Below are positions 6,098-12,425 of a DNA stretch of 12,764 bases, one piece after another (positions within the stretch are counted from its first letter, which is position 1; each line of letters opens with the position of its first letter). Under the pieces are notes generated by a model, which made no database searches, had not been told where the DNA came from, and saw nothing but the letters and a program-made list of their open reading frames with translations. The DNA is from Actinomycetes bacterium (GTDB lineage: Bacteria; Actinomycetota; CADDZG01; JAHWKV01). The translations under genes were made by a program, and so were the position numbers. Location of the stretch: assembly GCA_029263035.1 (NCBI GenBank), contig JAJCYF010000229.1:1-12764 (forward strand). The letters run 5' to 3'.

Positions 6098-6871
6098 GTG
6101 GACGTTGCCGAACAGATTGCGCTGCTGCGCCGGGAGAGGAGCCAAACCGGCATCTTCCTGGACTTCGACGGGACCATGGCCCCCATCATCGACGACCGTG
6201 AAGCGGTAGCGATAGTTCCCGGCGGCCCGGAGGTTCTGGCGGGCCTCTGCCGGCTATGTCCGGTGGTCGCATTCATCTCGGGAAGGGGAGCGGCCGACCT
6301 GTATTCCCGGGTCGGGGTGCAGGGGCCGCGCTACTTCGGCCTCTACGGGGCCGAGGAGATGACGTCCGACGGTCTGGTGCAGGCTCCGGAGGCGGCAGAG
6401 TGGAGAAGAATTGTCACTAGCCTTACCGAAGAGGCCGTAGAGCTTATCCGTGCCCGCGCCCTTACCGGATGTGAAGCGGAGAACAAGGATCTGGCCCTCT
6501 CCCTGCACTACCGAAACTCCGGTCAGATCGAACCACCGGAGGCTCTGGCGTCGTGGGCGATGCAGGCCGCGGCCACCCACGGGTTCCAACTCGGCGCCGG
6601 CAGGATGGTCCTGGAGTTGAAGCCGCCCTCGGTGTCCAAGGCCGAGGCGTTTCTGCGGCTGGCCCGCGAATCCGGCGTACAAAACGCCCTGGTGGCCGGC
6701 GACGACTCGGCCGACGTGGAGATGATGCGTCAATCGGCGGGTGCCATCTCAGGCGTGCTGCTGAGGGTGGGAGTGGTGTCCGCCGAGGCGCCGGAGGGGA
6801 TGCTGGAGGTCTCGGACCACCAGGTCGCCTCGCCGCATGAGGTTGTGGATCTGTTGGAGCGCCTTCTCTAA
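6098..6871 (+). CDS. otsB: Trehalose-6-phosphate phosphatase (HAD superfamily)
   Basis: 257 residues, normal for a stand-alone bacterial OtsB. It removes phosphate from trehalose 6-phosphate, the last step of the OtsAB trehalose pathway in the cytosol. HAD motifs are in order: motif I FLDFDGTMAPI with nucleophile Asp22 and acid/base Asp24; motif II Ser61 (FISGRG); cap segment with GLYGAEE (about 81-87) and ENKDLALSLHYR (about 128-139); motif III Lys181; motif IV GDDSADVE at 201-208. The family usually shows GDD-x-TDE, so the Thr-to-Ala and Glu-for-Val-like changes here are a small deviation, but the metal-binding Asp residues are kept. The start is GTG at 6098, supported by TAAGG upstream and by the short divergent gap. 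It converges on the GT20 synthase gene with 3 nt between stops, so the two trehalose genes lie side by side but on opposite strands. Confidence 0.93.
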   Translation: MDVAEQIALLRRERSQTGIFLDFDGTMAPIIDDREAVAIVPGGPEVLAGLCRLCPVVAFISGRGAADLYSRVGVQGPRYFGLYGAEEMTSDGLVQAPEAAEWRRIVTSLTEEAVELIRARALTGCEAENKDLALSLHYRNSGQIEPPEALASWAMQAAATHGFQLGAGRMVLELKPPSVSKAEAFLRLARESGVQNALVAGDDSADVEMMRQSAGAISGVLLRVGVVSAEAPEGMLEVSDHQVASPHEVVDLLERLL

Positions 6872-6874
6872 AGG

Positions 6875-8404
6875 CTAGCTGCCGGACTCGTGGAGCCGGG
6901 TGATGTCCTTCAACTGGCGCCATACCCACTTGCTCGGCGTGTTGTGGTCTATGACCTCCCGGTTGAGGTCCGCCATGCGCTTTTTCTCCTCCGGGTCCAT
7001 CGTGAGCCCGGTGTACAGGGCCTCGGCCATCTCGTCGATGTCGTAGGGGTTGACGCCCAGGACGCCGTACTCCAGCTCGTACCAGGCGCCGGCATTCTTG
7101 GAGAGGACCACCACCCCGTCCACCTCGTTGATCGTCGGGCCTTCTTTGGCCACCAGGTTCATGCCGTCCAGAATCGGGTTCACCATCAACACGTCGTACT
7201 GGCGGCTGCACGCCAAAGCCCTCACGTAGTTGTCCTCGTTGATCAGGACGATGGGCTGCCAGTCATCGGTCCCCAGCTCCTTGTTGATCTCGTCGTGGAG
7301 AGCCAGGACATCCGCTTCGTAGTTGCGGTACTCGGGGATTGCCCGGCGGGAGGGATACAGCAGGGCGACGTGGACCACATGCCCCAGCAGCTCCGGGTGG
7401 TTGTTCAGCATGGTCTCGTAGGCCTTGAAGCCCCGCACCACATTCTTCGATAGCTCCAGGCGGTCGATGCGCAGGATCAGCTTGCGGCCTTCAAGAACCC
7501 GATCGAGCCACCGCAGGTGTTTCGCCGCTTCCGGAGAGTGGGCAAGCCTGCGAACGGCTCCGGCATCGATTGAGATCGGGTAGTCCCGCACCACCGTGCT
7601 CACCTCGTTGTGGTGCACCAGACCTCTTTGCATATCGACGTCGGCGCCCAGGATGTCCTGGCAGCACAGCATGAAGTTGTGGGACCACCGCCGGGCCTGG
7701 AATCCCACCAGGTCGTTGGCCAGCATTCCCTCGAGAATCTCCTTTGCCATAGTCCCGGGAAGTACCCGCATCATGTCCGGCTGTGCCCACGGGGTGTGGG
7801 TGAAGTGGTAGGCGAAGGCGGACGGGACCAGCTCACGCAGGTACTGCGCGACCATCGTGAGGTGGTAGTCGTGCAGCATGACGGGGGTGATGGCCTCGGA
7901 GCCGGAGATTTCCTGAGCCAGAGCCTCGGCGAAGATCCGGTTGACGTCCTTGAACGCCTCCCAGTCCCGGCGCCAGCGGGCGGTGAACCTGGGGTGCATC
8001 GGAAGGTTCCACATCCCGTGGTTCAAAAACCAGAACACCGAGTTGGATATCCGGTTGTAGTAGCGGTCGAAGACGTCGCGGTCGAAGGTCAGGTAGCGCA
8101 AACGCAGCTCGGCGTCGTCCAGGGGGGCGGTCAGGTGGCCGTTCGGGTTGGCTCGCACCATCTTGCGGTCACCGGAGGTGAGAGCTGCGGCGACCCACAG
8201 ACCGTCGGCATGCTTCATGACCTCGGTGAGAGCCGTAACCAGGCCGCCGGCCCCGCGGGTGGCAACCAGATCGCCCTGTTCGTCGGGCTCGTACTTGACC
8301 GGGCCGCGGTTGGAAGCGATGACCAGCGATCGCCCTCTTAGGACCTCCGCGAGAGAGAAGGCGGAGTCCTCAGTGGAGCCCTGGGCGGGGCGGGAATCTG
8401 ACAC
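6875..8404 (-). CDS. otsA: Trehalose-6-phosphate synthase-type glycosyltransferase (GT20)
   Basis: 509 residues. A GT20 enzyme transfers glucose from a nucleotide sugar to glucose 6-phosphate, giving trehalose 6-phosphate for OtsB. Visible: ASNRGPV at about 30-36, the Gly loop GAGGLVTAL at about 51-59, HDYHL at 178-182 and HTPWAQP at about 203-209. Phosphate-binding residues follow in the fingerprint IDRLELSKN (Arg315, Lys320, equivalent to Arg262/Lys267 of E. coli OtsA), with DGMNLVAKE at 413-421. It belongs to a branch where the usual W-x-GW-S-G segment is replaced by LWVAAALTSGD and where VLSKNAGAWYEL replaces the usual VLSEFAGAA. The acceptor could therefore differ, though the neighbouring otsB favours trehalose. 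The GTG start at 8404 has TAACCT 7 nt upstream and no good ribosome site. The first 20 residues are polar and poorly conserved-looking, so the start is moderately certain. Confidence 0.9.
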   Translation of the reverse strand: MSDSRPAQGSTEDSAFSLAEVLRGRSLVIASNRGPVKYEPDEQGDLVATRGAGGLVTALTEVMKHADGLWVAAALTSGDRKMVRANPNGHLTAPLDDAELRLRYLTFDRDVFDRYYNRISNSVFWFLNHGMWNLPMHPRFTARWRRDWEAFKDVNRIFAEALAQEISGSEAITPVMLHDYHLTMVAQYLRELVPSAFAYHFTHTPWAQPDMMRVLPGTMAKEILEGMLANDLVGFQARRWSHNFMLCCQDILGADVDMQRGLVHHNEVSTVVRDYPISIDAGAVRRLAHSPEAAKHLRWLDRVLEGRKLILRIDRLELSKNVVRGFKAYETMLNNHPELLGHVVHVALLYPSRRAIPEYRNYEADVLALHDEINKELGTDDWQPIVLINEDNYVRALACSRQYDVLMVNPILDGMNLVAKEGPTINEVDGVVVLSKNAGAWYELEYGVLGVNPYDIDEMAEALYTGLTMDPEEKKRMADLNREVIDHNTPSKWVWRQLKDITRLHESGS

Positions 8405-8411
8405 GGCTTCA

Positions 8412-8417
8412 AGGTTA
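8412..8417 (-). promoter_or_regulatory. Probable -10 box of a leaderless promoter for the GT20 gene
   Basis: The complement reads TAACCT and ends exactly 7 nt before the GTG at 8404. No Shine-Dalgarno lies at a useful distance. It shares the 80-nt divergent gap with the promoter of the permease gene. No -35 box is recognisable. Confidence 0.45.
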
Positions 8418-8472
8418 CCCGAGGTGGATGAGCCCTACCCGGCGGCGCCGCCTAAAGCGCGCGCGCCGACCG

Positions 8473-8478
8473 TATACT
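8473..8478 (+). promoter_or_regulatory. -10 box TATACT of a leaderless promoter for the permease gene
   Basis: TATACT, close to the consensus TATAAT, ends 6 nt before the GTG at 8485. This is the classical spacing for transcription starting at the G of the start codon. It also argues against the in-frame ATG at 8428, which would lie upstream of this promoter and leave only 23 nt to the divergent gene. No -35 box is recognisable. Confidence 0.6.
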
Positions 8479-8484
8479 TTGGGA

Positions 8485-9786
8485 GTGACTGTCACCAATC
8501 GTCGCCAGGGTAGTCGTCAAGCGAGTGACAGCTTTCGGCGGGCTGGAATCGTTTCCTGGTCGCTTATCGGATGTCTGCTGCTGGCCGGCATCGGGCTTTA
8601 CCTGATGGCTTACCTTCGAGCCGTCTTCCCGCCCATCGCCCTGGCCCTCATTCTCATCTTCCTGCTCAACCCCATGGTGAACCGCCTGGAGCGCCGGGGG
8701 GTCCGCCGCGGATTCGGGACGGCCCTGATCTACCTCGTGTTCATCGGAGTGGTCGCCATCGGCCTTTCGGTGCTGGTCCCCCCGCTCGTCGACCAGGTCA
8801 ACGACCTGGTGGATCGAGGTCCCGAGATCCAGGAGGATGCCATCACCGCCGTGGAGGACCTGGCGGTGAGGCTGAACATAGATCTGGAGGCGATTGGTCT
8901 GGGAGGTCTGTCCGGACAGCCGGAAGGCCAAACGCAGGACTCCGATTCACTGTCATTCATCGAGGACTGGGGCGGTCAGCTGTTCGCCGGAGCGGGGCGA
9001 TTCGCCACCGGGGCGTTCCACGTGGTGCTGAACTTCATTCTGGCGCCGGTTTTTGCCGCCTACCTGCTGATCGACCTGCCGAAGATCCAGAAGGCCGGCC
9101 TGCACTACATGCCCCCTCGGTTCCGGGACGAACTCCTCCCGGTGATCGAGCGTATTGGGAACACGGTTGGTGCGTTCTTCCGGGGCCAGCTATTGGTGGC
9201 GGCGATCGTCGGCTTGATGTCGTGCCTCGCCTTTTTGATCATCGGCCTGCCGTTCTGGCTTCCCATCGGCCTGCTGGCCGGGTTCTTCAACATCATCCCG
9301 CTGGTGGGGCCCTTCGTCGGAGGTGCCGCAGCGGTGGTGGTGGGCGGGATTGAAGGGGGGCTGCCTCTGGCCATCAAGGCCGCCCTGGCAATGCTGGTGG
9401 TCCAGCAGATTGACAACCACTTCATCAGTCCCAAGGTGATGGGCTGGGCGGTGCGCCTGCACCCGGTGGCGGTGATGATCGCTCTGCTGCTGGGCGCCTC
9501 GCTGGGCGGCATCTGGGGCATGCTCCTGGCGGTGCCGATGATGGGGGTGGCCAAGATCCTGTTTGTTCATTTCTACGAGACCAGAGTCCTGGGCAACTGG
9601 GAGTACGTCGGGGTCGTGACCGGCGATTCGGGCGTCGTCAAAGAGGTGGGGGAGAAGTCCGAGATTCCCGAAGCCGACCTGGCCTCCGACGCCAAGGGCC
9701 GCCTGCCGGCGAAGCTTGCCAAAGCGGAGAAGGCCGCCAAGGCGGAGCGCCTGGTGGAGGACCTCAAGGAAGCCAAGGGCTCCTGA
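8485..9786 (+). CDS. AI-2E family transporter (PerM/YdiK-type permease)
   Basis: 433 residues from the chosen GTG. It is a multi-pass membrane protein of the AI-2E transporter family, whose members export small molecules or ions; the substrate here cannot be read from sequence. Seen: two N-terminal helices (about 22-43 and 47-64), a third near 78-98, then an amphipathic extracytoplasmic region. The family's C-terminal block follows with GFFNIIPLVGPFVGG, QQIDNHFISPKVMG, LHPVAVMIALLLGASLGGIWG and LAVPMMG. The last 45 residues are charged, Ala/Lys/Glu-rich and probably helical in the cytoplasm. The longer frame from ATG 8428 adds 19 Arg-rich residues but has no ribosome site, whereas GTG 8485 sits 6 nt after TATACT. 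It is divergent from the GT20 gene. thrC follows after 228 nt containing its own promoter and riboswitch. Confidence 0.9.
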   Translation: MTVTNRRQGSRQASDSFRRAGIVSWSLIGCLLLAGIGLYLMAYLRAVFPPIALALILIFLLNPMVNRLERRGVRRGFGTALIYLVFIGVVAIGLSVLVPPLVDQVNDLVDRGPEIQEDAITAVEDLAVRLNIDLEAIGLGGLSGQPEGQTQDSDSLSFIEDWGGQLFAGAGRFATGAFHVVLNFILAPVFAAYLLIDLPKIQKAGLHYMPPRFRDELLPVIERIGNTVGAFFRGQLLVAAIVGLMSCLAFLIIGLPFWLPIGLLAGFFNIIPLVGPFVGGAAAVVVGGIEGGLPLAIKAALAMLVVQQIDNHFISPKVMGWAVRLHPVAVMIALLLGASLGGIWGMLLAVPMMGVAKILFVHFYETRVLGNWEYVGVVTGDSGVVKEVGEKSEIPEADLASDAKGRLPAKLAKAEKAAKAERLVEDLKEAKGS

Positions 9787-9806
9787 CCGGCAGGTTTAGC
9801 GCTGGT

Positions 9807-9835
9807 TTGACATGTTCCGGGCTCGGTGGGATGGT
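9807..9835 (+). promoter_or_regulatory. Promoter of the SAM-riboswitch/thrC transcript
   Basis: A perfect -35 hexamer TTGACA at 9807-9812 and GATGGT at 9830-9835 are 17 nt apart. The -10 keeps the important A2 and T6. A start about 7 nt downstream would place the RNA 5' end at about 9842, exactly where the riboswitch P1 helix begins. Confidence 0.65.
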
Positions 9836-9841
9836 TATTTC

Positions 9842-9954
9842 CTCATCAAGAGAGGCTTAGGGACGGGCCCTGTGACGCCTCGGCAGCCGTCAGTCGGCTA
9901 ACAACGACTGAAAGGTGCTAATTCCCGCCCGGTATAGAACCCGGGGAAGATGAG
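9842..9954 (+). ncRNA. SAM-I (S-box) riboswitch
   Basis: The complete S-box core is visible. P1 is CTCATC (9842-9847) with GATGAG (9949-9954). The conserved AAGAGAGG then leads into P2 (GAGGC 9852-9856 with GCCTC 9877-9881, plus inner AGGG 9859-9862 with CCCT 9868-9871) and carries the kink-turn bases. The invariant CGGCAGCC and GGTGCTAATTCC pair around P3, whose tip is CAGTCG/CGACTG. P4 is CCCGG (9928-9932) with CCGGG (9941-9945). In known S-boxes, SAM binding stabilises P1 and switches the gene off. Here it is followed by an antiterminator/terminator choice and then by thrC, so high SAM should stop transcription before the enzyme gene. Confidence 0.95.
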
Positions 9955-9970
9955 CAGGTCAACATCCGGG

Positions 9971-9997
9971 TCGCCTGCCATCGGTAGGCGATTTTTT
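9971..9997 (+). terminator. Riboswitch-controlled intrinsic terminator
   Basis: Stem TCGCCTGCC (9971-9979) pairs with GGTAGGCGA (9983-9991), 9 bp with one G-U, around a 3-nt loop, followed by six T's and then ATTT. CCTGCCATC (9974-9982) can instead pair with GATG and GCAGG (9949-9958, one bulged A), which uses the 3' side of riboswitch P1. SAM holding P1 therefore frees the terminator. It is the only hairpin plus T-tract I can see in the window. Confidence 0.9.
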
Positions 9998-10014
9998 ATT
10001 TGAAGGGTGTGCAA

Positions 10015-11259
10015 GTGGCCAGAGTAGAGAAGCTGGAGTGCAGGGAGTGCGGCCGAACCTACGAGGCCGCTCCGATCTATGTTTGCGATTTTTGCTTCGC
10101 CCCGCTGGAGCCGGTGTACGACTACGGAACGATCGCCGGCCGTATGAGCCGTGAGTCGATCAAGGCCGGTCCCGAGTCGATCTGGCGTTACGTCGACCTG
10201 CTGCCGGTGGACTCCGAGACCCCCCGTATCGACATCGGCGCCGGGTTCACCCCGCTGCTCAAAGCCGACCGCCTTGGCAAGGCACTGGGGATCGACAACC
10301 TCTACATCAAAAACGACACCGCCAACCCGACACACTCCTTTAAGGACCGGGTGGTCAGCGTGGCCCTCACGGTGGCCCGGCAGATGGGGTTCGACACCGT
10401 TGCCTGCGCCTCCACCGGCAACCTGGCCAACGCGGTTGCCGCCCACGCCGCCCGAGCCGGGCTGCGTTCTTTCGTCTTCATCCCGGCCAACCTGGAGCAG
10501 AACAAGATCGTCACCACCGCCATCTACGGCGGCAACGTAATCGCGGTCGACGGCAACTACGACCACGTGAACAAGCTGTGCTCGGAGATCGCCCAGAAGG
10601 GCGAGTGGGGGTTCGTCAACGTCAACCTGAGGCCCTTCTACTCCGAGGGGTCCAAGACTCTGGCCTTCGAGGTGACCGAACAGCTCGGGTGGCAGGCCCC
10701 GGACCACGTGGTGGTGCCGGTCGCCAGCGGCTCGCTGCTGACCAAGTTTCGCAAGGGCCTGGAGGAGTTGCACAAGGTCGGGATCACCGACGCCGCCCCT
10801 CACACCAAGGTCCACGCCGCCCAGGCGCTGGGGTGCAGCCCGGTGGTCACCGCCATCAAGTCGGGGGTGGACACCATCCGCCCGGTCCGGCCGGACACCA
10901 TCGCCAAGTCGCTGGCGATAGGCAATCCGGCAGACGGCTACTATGCGGTGTCGGCGGTCAACGACACCGGCGGGATGGGCGAGGATGTGACCGACGAGGA
11001 GATCGTCAGCGCCATCCGCCTGCTGGCGTCCACCGAGGGGGTATTTGCGGAAACCGCCGGCGGTGTAACCATCGGGGCATTGAAGAAGATGGCTGAGAGC
11101 GGAGCGTTCAAACCGGGCGAGTCGGTGGTGGCACTGATCACCGGAATGGGGCTCAAGACGGCGGAGGCACTGACCGGGAGGGTCGGTCCCAACGTTCACA
11201 TTTCGGGAGACCTGGAGAAGTTCGAAGAGGAGATGAGGCTGCTATCAGCGTACGAGTGA
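10015..11259 (+). CDS. thrC: Threonine synthase-like PLP enzyme with N-terminal zinc ribbon, under SAM control
   Basis: 414 residues. By family it is a fold-type II PLP enzyme of the threonine synthase group, which converts O-phosphohomoserine to threonine. The N-terminal Cys9-x2-Cys12 and Cys24-x2-Cys27 form a zinc ribbon. NPTHSFKDR holds the PLP lysine, Lys110; ASTGN at about 132-136 is the substrate/phosphate loop; VASGS, NPADG, FAETAGG and ITGMGLKT follow in family order. GTG 10015 is chosen over TTG 10000 because AAGGG (10003-10007) lies 7 nt upstream. The SAM-I riboswitch in front and the sulfur carrier overlapping its stop by 4 nt point to sulfur/methionine metabolism. It may make homocysteine from phosphohomoserine and carrier thiocarboxylate instead of, or besides, threonine (inference). 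I recall a similar pair beside groEL in Streptomyces, separate from the hom-thrC-thrB cluster. The fold is certain; the reaction is not. Confidence 0.93.
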   Translation: MARVEKLECRECGRTYEAAPIYVCDFCFAPLEPVYDYGTIAGRMSRESIKAGPESIWRYVDLLPVDSETPRIDIGAGFTPLLKADRLGKALGIDNLYIKNDTANPTHSFKDRVVSVALTVARQMGFDTVACASTGNLANAVAAHAARAGLRSFVFIPANLEQNKIVTTAIYGGNVIAVDGNYDHVNKLCSEIAQKGEWGFVNVNLRPFYSEGSKTLAFEVTEQLGWQAPDHVVVPVASGSLLTKFRKGLEELHKVGITDAAPHTKVHAAQALGCSPVVTAIKSGVDTIRPVRPDTIAKSLAIGNPADGYYAVSAVNDTGGMGEDVTDEEIVSAIRLLASTEGVFAETAGGVTIGALKKMAESGAFKPGESVVALITGMGLKTAEALTGRVGPNVHISGDLEKFEEEMRLLSAYE

Positions 11260-11522
11260 AAATCCCGACCCAGCTGCGCACCCTTTCCGGGGGCCAGGCC
11301 GAGCTGAGCGTTGACGGTGCATCCGATCTTCGGGAGTTGCTGGGCAAGATCAAGGCCGAGCACCCCGACCTGACTGACCGCCTGCTGGACGATAACGGCG
11401 AGATCCGGCGCTTCGTCAACATCTATGTCGGCGAGGAGGACGTACGTTTCCTGGAGGGCCTGGACACCAAGGTCGAGGACGGGAACCTGGTTTCGATCCT
11501 CCCTGCAGTCGCCGGGGGCTAA
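11256..11522 (+). CDS. CysO/MoaD/ThiS-like sulfur-carrier protein
   Basis: 88 residues from GTG 11256, or 92 if translation starts at ATC 11244. It is a ubiquitin-like sulfur carrier that ends in Gly-Gly, the feature required for adenylation and thiocarboxylation by an E1-like enzyme (MoeB/ThiF/MoeZ type). The phrases IPTQLR, GGQ, FVNIYVGEEDVRF and ILPAVAGG closely follow M. tuberculosis CysO (as I remember it), which carries sulfide to CysM for cysteine synthesis. Here the partner next door is not CysM but the SAM-regulated thrC-like gene, whose stop it overlaps by 4 nt (GTGA). The upstream codons read I-S-V-R-V, matching the first strand of CysO (M-N-V-T-V), and TGAGG stands 5 nt before the ATC. 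The GTG start would cut that strand short. No peptidase like Mec is in the window. Confidence 0.92.
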   Translation: MKIPTQLRTLSGGQAELSVDGASDLRELLGKIKAEHPDLTDRLLDDNGEIRRFVNIYVGEEDVRFLEGLDTKVEDGNLVSILPAVAGG

Positions 11523-11536
11523 GCGCCGATCCAGAT

Positions 11537-11941
11537 TTAGCGGGTCAGCGCCAGCGCCTCGGTCAGGTCATCCGCCGATGGACTGGTGTCGAGCCAGCCG
11601 GATGTGACCTTTCCCCTGCCGTCCACGACCAGGATGGTCGGAGTGGTGCGGATCGCATACTTTGCCGCCAGGTCGGGCCGGTCCTTGGCATCGATAACCG
11701 CAAGTGGCGCGTCGTGCGCCGCCGATGCCGCCTGTAGCAGCGGGAATGCCACCTGGCACTCGTAGCAGTAGGGGCTGGTGAACTCCACGAGCATCGGTCC
11801 CTTGTGGGAAAGCTCCACATCCTTGCGGTCGAACTTCGCCGGTAGCTCGGCGCTTCGAAAGTAGCGGCGCAGGGCAAAGCTGGTGAAGGTCGCGGCTCCG
11901 CCCACGCTCAGCAGGATGAAAAGCCTGAGTGCGAACTCCAT
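11537..11941 (-). CDS. Membrane-anchored thioredoxin-like protein
   Basis: 134 residues. An N-terminal hydrophobic segment at about 4-22, followed by RRYFR, anchors the protein. A thioredoxin fold follows: VEFTSPYCYECQ with the redox pair Cys59/Cys62 (C-Y-E-C), LAVIDAKDRPDLAAKYAI, cis-proline TTPTILV (Pro101) and KVTSGW. By the positive-inside rule, the basic residues after the helix favour a cytoplasmic domain, though the orientation is not certain. The C-Y-E-C dipeptide is unlike classical CGPC, so the redox potential and partners may differ. A longer frame starts at 11992, but ATG 11941 is chosen because it overlaps the TGA of the DUF4395 gene by one base (TGATG) and starts just before the helix. 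It is cotranscribed with that gene and converges on the sulfur-carrier gene across 14 nt. Confidence 0.88.
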   Translation of the reverse strand: MEFALRLFILLSVGGAATFTSFALRRYFRSAELPAKFDRKDVELSHKGPMLVEFTSPYCYECQVAFPLLQAASAAHDAPLAVIDAKDRPDLAAKYAIRTTPTILVVDGRGKVTSGWLDTSPSADDLTEALALTR

Positions 11942-12381
11942 CAGGCGGTAGCTCCCCGGCCGAAGCGTTTGAATAGAAGGTACATCTGGCACCCGACGCA
12001 GATTCCGGCGGCGGCGTTCAACAGGGCCAGAGCGACCACTATCAGGGCCAGAACCTGGCCGGGAAGCGTTGCTCCGGCGAAGTAGAGGGCGGAGGCGGCC
12101 AGAAGGCAGATGGCCCCAAGGGCCTCGGCAAACCGGTGGGGAGCTACCGCTTCCTTCTTACCCGGGCCGATGCCGAGAGTAGGCCGGACCGCTTTGAAGA
12201 GCTGTCCGAAGAGACTGAGTTTCGGCCCGCCGAGCACGCTGGAGGCCATGATGAGGCCGGTGACCAGCAGGATGTACTGGGCCGCCGGAGGCCCGGCCAA
12301 AAAGGCGATCGCGGGGAGTAGAAAGTGAAAAGCCGCCTTGGCGCGGGGTACAGCCGAATCGACCTGCAGCGGGCGTTCCAA
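11941..12381 (-). CDS. DUF4395 family membrane protein
   Basis: 146 residues. It matches DUF4395, membrane proteins of unknown function often found beside thioredoxin-like genes. Seen: an N-terminal VDSAVPR start, hydrophobic segments at about 16-31, 34-50, 86-103 and 107-126, the central GGPKLSLFGQLF and APHRFAEALGA blocks, and the C-terminal LNAAAGICVGCQMY with Cys128/Cys131. The Cys pair next to the membrane suggests thiol redox chemistry with the thioredoxin-like partner (inference). The start is TTG 12381: a perfect AGGAGG (complement of 12387-12392) is 5 nt upstream, which outweighs the longer frame to 12414. A clear promoter lies upstream at 12426-12454. Confidence 0.88.
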   Translation of the reverse strand: MERPLQVDSAVPRAKAAFHFLLPAIAFLAGPPAAQYILLVTGLIMASSVLGGPKLSLFGQLFKAVRPTLGIGPGKKEAVAPHRFAEALGAICLLAASALYFAGATLPGQVLALIVVALALLNAAAGICVGCQMYLLFKRFGRGATA

Positions 12382-12425
12382 GTTTTCCTCCTGCCGACAA
12401 AACACGGTTAACAATCTTCAAAACA

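Noticed and set aside
5443..6201. Plus-strand frame of 252 codons
   Set aside because: It lies opposite the lipoprotein, which has a clear signal peptide and lipobox, and runs into the otsB start. The composition is shadow-like.
7610..8341. Plus-strand frame of 243 codons
   Set aside because: It lies opposite the GT20 gene, which shows conserved motifs along its whole length.
8428..8484. N-terminal extension of the permease from ATG 8428
   Set aside because: Arg-rich, no ribosome site, only 23 nt from the divergent gene, and upstream of a TATACT box that fits a leaderless GTG start at 8485.
9898..11199. Long minus-strand open frame of 433 codons
   Set aside because: It covers the riboswitch, terminator and thrC on the other strand, and the protein is low in hydrophobic core and full of Gly/Asp/His/Arg; a shadow frame.
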